The notes under the pieces: model-generated | The model's database searches: none | Told to the model about the DNA's origin: nothing | The model's input: only the letters and a program-made list of their open reading frames with translations | In this document: positions 42,880 to 51,527 of the stretch, in pieces | Numbering within the stretch: position 1 is the stretch's first letter | Layout of the letters: each line of letters begins with the position of its first letter | From: Actinomadura luzonensis | GTDB taxonomy: Bacteria > Actinomycetota > Actinomycetes > Streptosporangiales > Streptosporangiaceae | Length of the DNA: 64,000 bases | Assembly: GCF_022664455.2 (NCBI RefSeq) | Contig: NZ_JAKRKC020000001.1 | Coordinates: 5,523,001 to 5,587,000 of the forward strand | Reading direction: 5' to 3' | Position numbers and translations under genes: made by a program

Positions 42880-44025
42880 ATGAACCAGCGGCTGCCCGTG
42901 CAGGGGGCACACGGCGACCTGCTGCGACTCGTCGCCACCGGCAAGGCCGAGTCGCGCGCCGACCTGGCCCGCTTATCCGGCCTGGCCGCCTCCAGCGTGT
43001 CGCTGCGGGTGGAGGAGCTCATCGACGCCGGGCTCATCGCCGAGGAGGGGTCGGGCACCTCGCGCGGCGGGCGGCGCCCGCGCCGGCTGCGGCTGTCCCC
43101 CGGGGCGGGCGTGCTGGCCGTCGCCGACCTCGGCGCCCACCACGTGCGGCTCGGGCTGGTGGACCTCAGCGGCGCGCCCCTCGTCATCGAGGAGCGGCCC
43201 TGCGAGATCGCCGACGGCCCGCAGGCCACGCTCGACCGCATGGCCGACGCCTTCGACGAGCTGCTGGCCGAGCACGTGCCGCGGTCGGTGCCGCTGCGCG
43301 GCGTCGGCACCGGCATCCCCGGGCCGGTGGACCCGGCCACGCTGCGCGTCGTCACGCCGTCGCGCATGCCCGGCTGGAACGGCTTCCCCGTCGCCGAGCA
43401 CCTGGCCGCCCGCTACGACCTGCCCATCCTCGTCGAGAACGACGCCAACCTGATGGCCGCCGGCGAGGCCCGCTGGTGGCCCGACCACGAGAACCTCATG
43501 GTCGTCAAGGCCGGCACCGGCATAGGGTGCGGCGTGATCGTCAACGGCCGGCTGCACCGCGGGCGCGGCGCGGCCGGCGACATCAGCCACGTGCGCGTCC
43601 GCTCCGACTCCTCGGTGATCTGCGCCTGCGGGCATCCTGACTGCCTGGAGGCGTACGCCAGCGGGGCCGCGCTCATGTCGGCGCTGGCCGAGGCCGGGAT
43701 CGCGGTGGAGCGGCCGGCCGACATCGTGGGGCTGGTGCACGACGCCGTCCCCGAGGCGACCAGCCTGGTCCGCAACGCCGGGCGCAGGATCGGCGAGGTG
43801 CTGACCGTGCTGGTGAACTTCTTCAACCCGGACGTGGTGGCCGTGGGCGGCAGCCTGTCGGCCGCCGAACCGCTGATCACCTCGATCCGCGCGGCGGTGT
43901 GGGAGCGCTGCCTGCCGCTCGCCACCCGCGACCTGGAGATCGCCGCGGCCCGGGCCGGCCGGGACGCGGCGCTGCTCGGCGCGGGCTCCCTCCTGCTGGA
44001 GGCCGCCCTCGGCGCCCCGGCCTAG
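42880..44025 (+). CDS. ROK-family transcriptional regulator
   Basis: 381 residues. N-terminal winged helix (ADLARLSGLAASSVSLRVEELIDAGLI, ~28-54) and a ROK sugar-kinase-like domain (~75-375) with GTGIPGPVD, ENDANLMA, GTGIGCGV, GDISHV and the zinc motif CACGHPDCLE. ROK repressors respond to sugars or sugar phosphates. Its divergent partner is an amino-acid importer plus asparaginase, an unusual target for this family, so the ligand may be an amino sugar or the importer may carry one. ATG start; the last 4 bases overlap the convergent DUF1835 gene. Confidence 0.9.
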   Translation: MNQRLPVQGAHGDLLRLVATGKAESRADLARLSGLAASSVSLRVEELIDAGLIAEEGSGTSRGGRRPRRLRLSPGAGVLAVADLGAHHVRLGLVDLSGAPLVIEERPCEIADGPQATLDRMADAFDELLAEHVPRSVPLRGVGTGIPGPVDPATLRVVTPSRMPGWNGFPVAEHLAARYDLPILVENDANLMAAGEARWWPDHENLMVVKAGTGIGCGVIVNGRLHRGRGAAGDISHVRVRSDSSVICACGHPDCLEAYASGAALMSALAEAGIAVERPADIVGLVHDAVPEATSLVRNAGRRIGEVLTVLVNFFNPDVVAVGGSLSAAEPLITSIRAAVWERCLPLATRDLEIAAARAGRDAALLGAGSLLLEAALGAPA

Positions 44026-45017
44026 CCGGCCGGCGCCTCGGCCGGGACGACGGCCTCGACGCCGTCGTCCCAGCGCCAGGGCACGTGGTGGCCGTGCAGG
44101 CGCACGCCGCCGATCCAGCGGTCGATGCCGTTGAGCGCGACCCGGTCGGCCCGGCCCGCCAGCACCTCCGCGCCGGCCTCGGTGAGGCGCAGGCCGGTGC
44201 GCCACGTCACGGGGCCGCCGGGCGGGCCGAGGGCGAGGAGCGGCCGCGGCCCGCGCGCCAGCTCCGCCATCCGGCTGAAGTACGTGAGGTCGCCCATGAA
44301 CGGCCGCGTCTCGCGCGCCGCGGCCCGCTGGAAGGCCGTCCCGGCGTCGTCCGCGCCGCCCGCGACGGCGGCCAGCACCCGCCGCTCGGTCAGCGACAGC
44401 CCGTCCCGGACGGCCGGGTACTCGCGGCCGAGCCGGTCGAACGCCTCCCCGAGGAAGCGCAGCTCCCCCAGCCGGGAGGCCGCGACGCCGGCCAGCCCCT
44501 CCGGGGTGGGCGCGCGGAAGGCCGCCCACGCGCGGGTGGCCAGCTCCAGCGCCTCCGGGGTCAGCCGGACGGCGGCGGCGGTGTCCGGCAGCTCGCGGAG
44601 CTGCGCGGCGGTGAGCTGGCCGAGGCCGCCGAAGCGGGCGAAGCCGGGGTACTCGCCGATGCAGATCAGGGTGACGCGTTCCGGAGGCACGCCCAGCTCG
44701 GCCAGGCGGGCCAGGATCTGGACGATCTGGAGCTGGTCGTACAGGTCGGCCTCGAACCACAGCACGTACGCGCCGTCGCGGCCCTCCTCCACCGCCCGGT
44801 CACGCTCGCCGAAGTCGCGCAGCACCGCCTCGCGTTCCGCGTGCTCGTACGCCGCGAGGAAGCCGGCCCTGACCAGGCGCAGCTCGTCGGGCGGCGCGTC
44901 GGGCACCGGGCCCTCGTGCAGGATGTCGCGCCAGTACACGACGCGGCGGGCCAGCCCGGTGCCCGGCACGTCGGTGGCGTCGCCGTTGCTGAGGTGCAGT
45001 GCCTCCCGCTGCTCCAT
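44022..45017 (-). CDS. DUF1835 domain protein
   Basis: 331 residues. N-terminal LHLSNGDATD and VVYWRDILHEGPVP are the DUF1835 signature; the C-terminal half (~180-320) is helical with a winged-helix flavour (LSLTERRVLAAVAGG, LTEAGAEVL). Function unknown; these proteins are cytosolic and widespread. ATG with GAGGAGG 7 bases upstream. It follows the enolase-family gene by 23 bases in the same direction. Confidence 0.85.
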   Translation of the reverse strand: MEQREALHLSNGDATDVPGTGLARRVVYWRDILHEGPVPDAPPDELRLVRAGFLAAYEHAEREAVLRDFGERDRAVEEGRDGAYVLWFEADLYDQLQIVQILARLAELGVPPERVTLICIGEYPGFARFGGLGQLTAAQLRELPDTAAAVRLTPEALELATRAWAAFRAPTPEGLAGVAASRLGELRFLGEAFDRLGREYPAVRDGLSLTERRVLAAVAGGADDAGTAFQRAAARETRPFMGDLTYFSRMAELARGPRPLLALGPPGGPVTWRTGLRLTEAGAEVLAGRADRVALNGIDRWIGGVRLHGHHVPWRWDDGVEAVVPAEAPAG

Positions 45018-45040
45018 GTCCGGGCCTCCTCGCCTCGACG

Positions 45041-46129
45041 TCAGGCTACGCGCAGGTCCTCCAGCGTGTCGCGGTCCCACGCGATGCCGAGGCCGGGGAC
45101 GTCAGGGGCGACGGCGTGGCCGTCCTCGATGGCCAGCTCGGCCCGGGTGACGGCGCGGAGCTGCGGGATGTGCTCCACGTACGCGCCGGCCGGCACCGCC
45201 GCCACCAAACTGACGTGCAGCTCCATGAGGAAGTGCGGGCACACCGCCACGTTGAACGCCTCCGCCAGGTGGGCGATCTTCAGCCACGGAGTGATGCGGC
45301 CCACGCGGGCCACGTCCGCCTGGACGACCGAGGCCGCGCCGCGCGCCAGGTAGTCGCGGAACTGGCCGACGGAGTACATGGACTCCCCCACGGCCACCGG
45401 GATCGTGGTGGAGCGGGCCAGCTCGCGGTGGCCCTGCACGTCGTCGGCGGGCAGCGGCTCCTCGAAGAAGTACACGTCGTACGGCTCCAGCAGCCGCGCC
45501 CGCCGCCGCGCCTCGGCGTAGGTCATGGACTGGTTGGCGTCCACCATGATGTCCAGCCCGGGGCCGGCTGCGGCGCGGACGGCGGCCACGCGCTCGGCGT
45601 CCTCCTCGGCCCGGGGGCGGCCGATCTTGAGCTTGACGCCGCGCAGCCCGGCGTCCCTGGCCGCCAGCGCGCCCCGGACCAGCTCGTCCGCGGGCAGGTG
45701 CAGCCAGCCGCCCTCGGTGTCGTACACGGGGACGACCTGCCGGAAGCCGCCGGCCAGGCGCCACAGCGGCTCGCCGGCGCGCAGGCAGCGCAGGTCCCAC
45801 AGGGCGGTGTCCACGGCGGCGAGGGCCAGCGAGGTGATCGCGCCGACCGTGGTGGCGCGGGTGGCGGCGAACAGCTCGCGCCAGACGCCCTCCACCTCGC
45901 GGGCGTCGCGGCCGGGCAGCAGCGGCAGCAGGTGGTCGCGGAGCATCGACAGCACCGCCCGGCCGCCGGTGCCGATCGTGTACGAGTAGCCGGTCCCGGC
46001 CAGGCCGTCGTCGGTGCGCAGCTCGACCAGGACGGTCTCCTGCTTGACGAACGCCTGCACGGCGTCGGTCCGCACGGTCTCCACGGGCAGGTCGGCGAGG
46101 AAGGCGTCGGCGGCGACGATCTTCGTCAT
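45041..46129 (-). CDS. Mandelate racemase/muconate lactonizing enzyme family protein (sugar-acid dehydratase-like)
   Basis: 362 residues. Enolase-superfamily capping domain (~1-125), then a barrel with the KLK motif (VKLKIG), metal ligands in VDANQS, FFEEP and VGES, and the C-terminal CPHFLMELH carrying the catalytic His. All functional residues are present, which fits a dehydratase or racemase of acid sugars. ATG overlaps the GntR stop (ATGA), and the divergent MFS carrier is of the sugar-acid type, so the three genes probably form one catabolic module. The exact substrate (galactarate, fuconate, mandelate-like) is open. Confidence 0.9.
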   Translation of the reverse strand: MTKIVAADAFLADLPVETVRTDAVQAFVKQETVLVELRTDDGLAGTGYSYTIGTGGRAVLSMLRDHLLPLLPGRDAREVEGVWRELFAATRATTVGAITSLALAAVDTALWDLRCLRAGEPLWRLAGGFRQVVPVYDTEGGWLHLPADELVRGALAARDAGLRGVKLKIGRPRAEEDAERVAAVRAAAGPGLDIMVDANQSMTYAEARRRARLLEPYDVYFFEEPLPADDVQGHRELARSTTIPVAVGESMYSVGQFRDYLARGAASVVQADVARVGRITPWLKIAHLAEAFNVAVCPHFLMELHVSLVAAVPAGAYVEHIPQLRAVTRAELAIEDGHAVAPDVPGLGIAWDRDTLEDLRVA

Positions 46130-46815
46130 GGTGTCGGTGGTCCAATCCTGAGGAACCGGTCGCGGGCGGCGGCCAGGTGCTCGCGCATCGCCGACTCGGC
46201 GGCGGCGGCGTCGCCGTCGGCGATGGCCGCGCCGACGCGGTGATGCTCGGCCAGGGTGGGCTCGCCGCTGCGCCGGCCCTCGTACTCGAGGCGGAACAGG
46301 TGCAGGTGGGCGTGGGTGCGCCGGAGCGCGTCGCGGACGGCGGGGCTGCCGGACAGCTCGGCCACCAGGTCGTGGAAGCGGGCGTCGTGGGCGGCGATGC
46401 CGTGGTAGTCCTCGTAGCGGGTGCCGGGCGGGGCCTGCGGGAGGCTCGCCAGCTCGGCGCGCAGCCGCCCGGCGGTCTCGGGGGTCACCGTCTCGGCGGC
46501 CCGGCCGGCCGCCCACGGCTCCAGCAGCAGCCGCAGCCGGTAGAGGTCGGCCACCTGGTCGCGGGTGAGCAGGGGGGCGACGGAGTAGCCGCGCAGCGCC
46601 TCCTTGGTCAGCAGGCCCTCCGACTCCAGCGCCGCCAGCACCTCGCGGACCGGCGTCTGGGAGACGTCGAGGAGCCGGGCCACGGCGTAGATGTTGACGC
46701 GGCTGCCGGGTTCGAGGTCGCCGTTCATGATCAGGCTCTTCACCCGTTCGTGCACGTCCTCGGTCAGCACGCTGCGCCGGGCCGTCGCCACCTGCCCTTT
46801 CAGGCGGTTCTCCAT
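46126..46815 (-). CDS. GntR-family transcriptional regulator (FadR/FCD subfamily)
   Basis: 229 residues. N-terminal winged helix (VNIYAVARLLDVSQTPVREVLAALESEGLL, ~45-75) and the all-helical FCD ligand domain with metal-binding pattern (HDARFHDLVAEL, LAEHHRVGAAI). It regulates sugar-acid or carboxylate catabolism, here probably the co-transcribed dehydratase and the divergent carrier. The ATG before ENRLKG is chosen; it lies in the same CATG as the carrier's presumed start. No strong ribosome site is seen for either, so one of the two starts may be wrong or leaderless. Confidence 0.88.
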   Translation of the reverse strand: MENRLKGQVATARRSVLTEDVHERVKSLIMNGDLEPGSRVNIYAVARLLDVSQTPVREVLAALESEGLLTKEALRGYSVAPLLTRDQVADLYRLRLLLEPWAAGRAAETVTPETAGRLRAELASLPQAPPGTRYEDYHGIAAHDARFHDLVAELSGSPAVRDALRRTHAHLHLFRLEYEGRRSGEPTLAEHHRVGAAIADGDAAAAESAMREHLAAARDRFLRIGPPTP

Positions 46816-48043
46816 GTCGCTGGGCACCCTGGCCACCACCCTCCGGAGGAATCGCGCGGTCCGCGGCCGCCTCCGCTGGTACATGATCAGCTTCGTCTTC
46901 GCCGGGCTCGTCATCAACTATCTCGACCGGGCCGGCCTGGGCGTGGCGCTGCCGTTCATGGGCGAGACGTTCCGGCTGTCCAAGACGCAAGAGGGCATGA
47001 TCCTCGCCGCGTTCTTCTGGTCGTACGACTTCTGCCAGCTCGCCGCCGGCTGGTTCGTGGACCGCCACGGCCCGCGCAAGACCTTCACCTTCGCCGCCGT
47101 CTGGTGGTCGATCTTCACCTCGCTGACCGCGGCGGCGAGCAGCTTCGCCACCCTGTTCGGGGTGCGGCTGCTGCTCGGCGTCGGCGAGAGCCCGGCCGCC
47201 ACGACCAGCGCCAAGGTCGTCGGCCGGTGGTTCCCGCGGCACGAGCGGGCCCTCGCCACCGGCATCTGGGACTCCGGCTCGCGGGGGGCCTTCGGCTGGT
47301 GGCGGACCTACCGCGACCCGCAGGAACACCCGCGCGTCAGCGAGGAGGAGCTGGCCTACCTGCGCGAGGGCGGCGCCCGCTGGGAGGGCGACGCCGGCGA
47401 CGAGCGGACGCGCTGGCGGGACCTGTTCCGCCACCGCACGATCTGGGCGATGATGCTGGGCTTCTTCTGCCTCAACATGGTCGTGTACTTCTTCCTCACC
47501 TTCTTCCCGACCTACCTGGTCGAGGAGCGGGGCTTCAGCCTGCTCAAGCTGGGGCTGTTCGGGGCGTTGCCGGGGCTGGTCGCCATCGGCGGCGAGTGGC
47601 TGGGCGGCTGGCTCGCCGACCGGCGCATCGCGAGGGGCGAGTCCGTGACGCGGGTGCGCAAGACGTTCATCGCCGGCGGCTTCCTGGTCTCGACGGTGAT
47701 CGGGGTGGCCGTGTGGGTGCCCGCGGCGTGGATGGCGCTGGCGCTGCTGTCGGTGGCGTACGCGGGCTCGACGTTCGCCGCGGCCAACATCTGGTCGCTG
47801 CCCGCCGACGTGGCGCCGTCCGACCGGCAGGTGGCCTCGATCGGCGGCATCCAGAACTTCGCCTCGAACTTCGCCGGGATCATCGGGCCGATCATGGTGG
47901 GCTACCTGGTGGACGTGACGTCGTCGTTCACCGTGCCGCTGATGGTGATCGCGGCGGTGGCGCTGCTGGGGGCGTTCACGTACGCGGTGGTGCTGAAGCG
48001 GGTGGAGCCCATCGGGGCTCCGCCGGCCGCCGCCGGAAGGTAA
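46814..48043 (+). CDS. MFS transporter, anion:cation symporter (sugar-acid) type, internally shortened
   Basis: 409 residues. Family features: INYLDRAGLGVALPFM (helix 1), WFVDRHGPRKTF, GVGESPAATTSAKVVGRWFPRHERALATG, then IWDSGSR. In this family IWDSGSR is followed by two membrane helices (5 and 6, ~40-50 residues) before the WW..YRDP segment, but here it runs straight into GAFGWWRTYRDPQEH. The junction is near 47283-47292 and stays in frame. The C-terminal six helices look normal. With helices 5-6 missing the protein is probably non-functional, or the sequence has collapsed. Predicted substrates are hexonates or other sugar acids, matching the divergent dehydratase. Confidence 0.82.
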   Translation: MSLGTLATTLRRNRAVRGRLRWYMISFVFAGLVINYLDRAGLGVALPFMGETFRLSKTQEGMILAAFFWSYDFCQLAAGWFVDRHGPRKTFTFAAVWWSIFTSLTAAASSFATLFGVRLLLGVGESPAATTSAKVVGRWFPRHERALATGIWDSGSRGAFGWWRTYRDPQEHPRVSEEELAYLREGGARWEGDAGDERTRWRDLFRHRTIWAMMLGFFCLNMVVYFFLTFFPTYLVEERGFSLLKLGLFGALPGLVAIGGEWLGGWLADRRIARGESVTRVRKTFIAGGFLVSTVIGVAVWVPAAWMALALLSVAYAGSTFAAANIWSLPADVAPSDRQVASIGGIQNFASNFAGIIGPIMVGYLVDVTSSFTVPLMVIAAVALLGAFTYAVVLKRVEPIGAPPAAAGR

Positions 48044-48141
48044 AGAACCGGCCGGGCGCTGTGGCGGACGGCGGGGGCGCCGGGCGGGGCGTGATGTCCT
48101 GGACAGCGTTCCCGCCTGTCATCTGCCGACCGGAGGCCGTC

Positions 48142-48381
48142 ATGCCGTACCGCCGCGCCTGCCTGCTCACCGCCGCCGCCGTCGCGTTCACCCTGCCGGC
48201 CGTGCCGGCGTCGCCCGCCGCCGCGGCCCGGGTCTCCGGCGACGGGCCGGTGGGGTACGCGCACGGCATCCGGAACGCGCTGATCTCCGCCGGGCGCCGG
48301 TTCCACGGGGTCCCGGACATCCTGACGGGCGCGCTGACGAGCAGCCTCAACCTGCACAAGGGCGGCCTGCCCCTCCTGTGA
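48142..48381 (+). CDS. Small secreted protein, 79 residues
   Basis: A basic start (MPYRR), a hydrophobic stretch (LLTAAAVAFTLPAV) and an Ala-x-Ala-like site near residue 30 (PAAAAR) form a signal peptide. The mature part is about 48 residues with no Cys, ending SSLNLHKGGLPLL. GGAGG lies 5 bases before the ATG. I know no family. It follows the MFS gene by ~100 bases and is convergent with a methyltransferase. Confidence 0.6.
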   Translation: MPYRRACLLTAAAVAFTLPAVPASPAAAARVSGDGPVGYAHGIRNALISAGRRFHGVPDILTGALTSSLNLHKGGLPLL

Positions 48382-48385
48382 GGGC

Positions 48386-49039
48386 TCAGCCCGGCGGGCG
48401 GTGGAAGGTGGCGCGCCAGCGGTGGCGGCCGCCGTCGCGCAGGTCCTCGACGCGGCCCCGCTCCAGCCCGCCGCTCGCGAACGCGGCGATCTCGGCGGGG
48501 GTCAGCGGCCACGGCGGCGCGGGCGCCGGCCCGCCCTCCTCCCGGCCCGACGCGATCACCAGCAGCGTGCCGCCGGGCGCGACGAAGCCGGCGACCGCCT
48601 CGGCCGCGGCGGCGTGCAGCGGCTCGGGCAGCGCCTGCACGGTCATGATCTCCACCACCAGGTCGTACGCCCGCCGCCACTCCCCGGGAGGGGCCAGCAG
48701 GTCGGCCGTCCCGTAACGCACCCGGCTGCCGGGGAAGCGCTCGCGCGCCAGCCGCACCGCCGACGCGCTCACGTCGAAGGCGACGGTGTCGTACCCGAGC
48801 CCGGCCACGTACTCGGCGTCGTCGCCGAGCCCGGCCCCGACCACCAGCGCCCGCCCGGCGCCGCTCGCGTGCTCCTCCCCCCACTCGGTGAGCAGGGGGT
48901 GCGGCGAGCGCGAGTCCCAGGGCACGACCGCCGCTCCCGAGGCCGACTCGGCGTACAGCCGCTCGAACCATCCCACCGGGTCGCCGGCCGCCAGTGACTC
49001 GCCCGCCAGCCGGATCGCGTCCGCGTCTCTGCTGTCCAT
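48386..49039 (-). CDS. Class I SAM-dependent methyltransferase (thiopurine methyltransferase-like)
   Basis: 217 residues. Motif I ALVVGAGLGDDAEYVAGLG (~64-82), acidic residue at the end of strand 2 (AFDVSASAVRLAR), and motif around YDLVVEIMTVQALP. The opening WFERLYAES with PWD resembles the TPMT/tellurite-type subgroup. Methylates a small molecule; the target is unknown. It follows the MenC-like gene by 12 bases in the same direction. Confidence 0.87.
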   Translation of the reverse strand: MDSRDADAIRLAGESLAAGDPVGWFERLYAESASGAAVVPWDSRSPHPLLTEWGEEHASGAGRALVVGAGLGDDAEYVAGLGYDTVAFDVSASAVRLARERFPGSRVRYGTADLLAPPGEWRRAYDLVVEIMTVQALPEPLHAAAAEAVAGFVAPGGTLLVIASGREEGGPAPAPPWPLTPAEIAAFASGGLERGRVEDLRDGGRHRWRATFHRPPG

Positions 49040-49051
49040 CAGGTAGGCACC

Positions 49052-50056
49052 CTACGCGTGGAAGGACTCCCTGGCCATCCGACGCAGCCGGCTCTCGTCG
49101 ATGTCGTGGCCGAGCCCCGACTGGGTCAGCGGGACGGCGATGACGCCCGCGTCTGCCCCCACGATCGGGGTGACGATCTGGTTCTGGCGGGGCGGCTGCG
49201 TGACGTCGCAGGGCAGCGTGCAGCCGGGCAGGCTGGCGACGGCGACCGTGGCCGCGCGGGCCAGGCCCGCCCCCTGGCCGCCCGCGCACTGGATGTCCCA
49301 GCCGGCCGCGGCCGCCCGGTCGTGGGCGCGGCGGGCCTCCGACAGCGACGGGAACGAGGTGGGCCGCAGCAGCAGCACCCGCGCCGCCCGCACGGTGAGG
49401 TAGTCGTCCAGCTCGGCGGTGGAGGCGACCTCGACCGCCACCGAGGCCGACACCTCGTCCTGGAGCGCGGCGTGCGCGTAGACGTCGCCGGCGGCGAAGG
49501 GCCGCTCGATGACCTCCAGGCCGTAGGAGTCGAGGGCGACGAGCTGGCCCTGGTCGGTGTAGGCGTTGCCGCAGTCGACGGCGAGCGTCAGCGCCGGGTA
49601 CGCGGCCCGCACCGCCCGCACCGGCTCGACGTCCCAGCCGGGCCGCACGTCGAGCGTGACGTGCCCGTAGCCGGCGCAGACCTGCTGGTTGACCCGGCTG
49701 ACCAGGCTCTCCGGCGACGGGTCGGGCGACAGCCGGACGGTCGCCGTGAGCGAGGTGCGGGTGCCGCCGATCGCCTCGGCGAGCGGCACGCCGCGCATCT
49801 TGGTCCACAGGTCCCAGCAGGCCATGTCGACGGCCGGGTCGCCGCTCGGCACGGCGTCCGGGTGCTCCCAGTCGACGCCGATGAGCAGGGCGGCCAGCGT
49901 CTCCTCCAGCCTCGACCAGCTCTTGGGCGGCGGGCAGGGCGCTTCGCCCCACCCGGTCATGCCGCCGTGGTCGGTGAGCTTCACGAGCAGGGTCTCCGAC
50001 CTCCTGCCGAACGGCAGGACCAGCCGGAACACCTCAAGCTCCCGCACTCGCGGCAT
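49052..50056 (-). CDS. Enolase-superfamily protein (MenC/OSBS-like) lacking the catalytic lysines
   Basis: 334 residues. Layout and several stretches match o-succinylbenzoate synthase/N-acylamino acid racemase proteins: LPFGRRSETLLVKL, RPGWDVEPVRAVR, VDCGNAYT (Asp161), VIERPF (Glu184), SLSEARRAHD. The KxK catalytic pair before PGWD is Thr134-Leu-Asp136, the third metal ligand region (normally LDES) reads VEVAS, and the C-terminal catalytic Lys (normally IKPGR) is Arg231 (LLRPTS). The usual proton-transfer chemistry is therefore unlikely. No menaquinone genes lie nearby. ATG with AAGGGGGG upstream. Either a new reaction or a non-catalytic protein. Confidence 0.82.
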   Translation of the reverse strand: MPRVRELEVFRLVLPFGRRSETLLVKLTDHGGMTGWGEAPCPPPKSWSRLEETLAALLIGVDWEHPDAVPSGDPAVDMACWDLWTKMRGVPLAEAIGGTRTSLTATVRLSPDPSPESLVSRVNQQVCAGYGHVTLDVRPGWDVEPVRAVRAAYPALTLAVDCGNAYTDQGQLVALDSYGLEVIERPFAAGDVYAHAALQDEVSASVAVEVASTAELDDYLTVRAARVLLLRPTSFPSLSEARRAHDRAAAAGWDIQCAGGQGAGLARAATVAVASLPGCTLPCDVTQPPRQNQIVTPIVGADAGVIAVPLTQSGLGHDIDESRLRRMARESFHA

Positions 50057-50067
50057 GTACCCCCCTT

Positions 50068-51450
50068 TTATGGCGCGGTTCCCTCCATAGTGCCTGCTGT
50101 CCGGGGCCTGACCAAACGGGGGGCCAGCGCGAACGCCAGGACGGCCAGCGCGACGGTGGTGAGCAGCCCGGTCGCGTAGCTCTCGCCGGTGGCGGTGAAC
50201 AGGGCTCCGCTGACCGCCACGGCGACCACGGTGAAGACCGACTCGCCGACGCCGACGGCCGCGCTGTTCTGGCCTTCCTCGCCCGGCGCGGACATCTCCA
50301 GCACCAGGACGGAGACCGTCGGGTGCAGCATGCCGATGCCGAGCCCGGCGATCGCCATGGCCACGTGCGCGAGCGCCAGCGGCACCGCGTCCACCAGCAC
50401 GAGCGTCACGAGCGCGAGGCCGGTCGCGAGCATGCCGGCCCCGCCGCGGACGGCGAGCAGGTTGCTGATGCGGCCGCGGCCCTTGAGCCAGGAGCCGGTG
50501 GACCAGCCGAGCGCGCCGATCGTCAGGACCAGGCCGGCGCCGGTGGCGCTGAGCCCGCGCTCGTTGATGAGCATGAGGGGGATGAGCACCTGGGCGGCGG
50601 TGAGTGAGCCGAACGCCAGGCCGCGCAGCAGGGGCGCGCTGGGCAGGCCGGGCGCGGCCCGCAGCGAGCCGCGCAGCAGCAGCTTCGGCAGGGCCACGGC
50701 GAGCAGCACGACCCCGGCGCCGAGCAGCGGCAGTCCGGTCAGCCCGAGGGCGCTGCCGTACTGGATGAGCGCGGCGGCGACGGCGGTCACCCCTGCCCAG
50801 ACGAGCTTGCGGCCGAGGCCGGGGGCCGGCTCGGCGGCGGTGCCCGCGCCGAGATCGCGGCCGGCGGTGCCGCGCCAGAGCAGCAGCGCCGACGGGACGA
50901 CGATGAGCGAGACGCCGAGGAAGATCCACCGCCAGTCGGCGTTCTCCACCACGAACCCGGCGATCGCCGGCCCCACCATCGACGGCACCACCCAGGCGGC
51001 CGAGAACAGCGCGAACACCTTGGGATGCAGCGCGCCAGGGTACACGCGGGCGACCAGCACGTACAGGGCGACCTGGGTGGCCCCGGCGCCGAGCCCCTGC
51101 ACGAACCGGCCGGTCACGAACACCTCCATGTTCGGCGCCAGGCCCGCCAGCAGCAGCCCGGCCACGAAGGTCACCACCCCGGCCGAGATCGGTTCGAGCG
51201 GCCCCCGCCGGTCGCTCCACCGCCCGCCCAGCACGGTCGCGATCACGCTGGCCGCCAGGGTGGCGCTGAAGGCCAGGTTGTACAGGTGCATGCCGTTCAG
51301 CTCGCGCGCCACCACCGGCATGGCGGTGGCGACCGCCATCGCCTCGAACGCCAGCAGGGTCACGATCGCCACGAGCCCGAAACTCAGCGCCCGGTAGGGA
51401 GCCGACACCACGCCGGTCCTCGCCGGCGCCTCCACAACAGTCGTCGTCAT
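50068..51450 (-). CDS. MFS drug exporter-like transporter
   Basis: 460 residues with 12-14 hydrophobic helices. DHA-type motifs: AMPVVARELNG in helix 1, GGRWSDRRGPLEP after helix 2, GRFVQGLGAGATQVALYVLVA (motif C region), and NADWRWIFLGV. It probably exports drugs or metabolites with proton antiport. ATG chosen; no ribosome site is evident, so the start may be leaderless (a GTG lies three codons upstream). The stop is 11 bases from the MenC-like ATG, so the two may be co-transcribed. Confidence 0.87.
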   Translation of the reverse strand: MTTTVVEAPARTGVVSAPYRALSFGLVAIVTLLAFEAMAVATAMPVVARELNGMHLYNLAFSATLAASVIATVLGGRWSDRRGPLEPISAGVVTFVAGLLLAGLAPNMEVFVTGRFVQGLGAGATQVALYVLVARVYPGALHPKVFALFSAAWVVPSMVGPAIAGFVVENADWRWIFLGVSLIVVPSALLLWRGTAGRDLGAGTAAEPAPGLGRKLVWAGVTAVAAALIQYGSALGLTGLPLLGAGVVLLAVALPKLLLRGSLRAAPGLPSAPLLRGLAFGSLTAAQVLIPLMLINERGLSATGAGLVLTIGALGWSTGSWLKGRGRISNLLAVRGGAGMLATGLALVTLVLVDAVPLALAHVAMAIAGLGIGMLHPTVSVLVLEMSAPGEEGQNSAAVGVGESVFTVVAVAVSGALFTATGESYATGLLTTVALAVLAFALAPRLVRPRTAGTMEGTAP

Positions 51451-51527
51451 GGCGTTCACGCTAGGGCGGGGCGCGGGCCGGCACATCGGGCGCAGGGCCT
51501 AGGCGGCTCTCGGCACATGGTCCTAGA

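Noticed and set aside
46177..48381. 734-codon + strand frame spanning the GntR and MFS genes
   Set aside because: A shadow frame except for its last 80 codons, which are kept as the small secreted protein because a ribosome site and signal peptide begin there.
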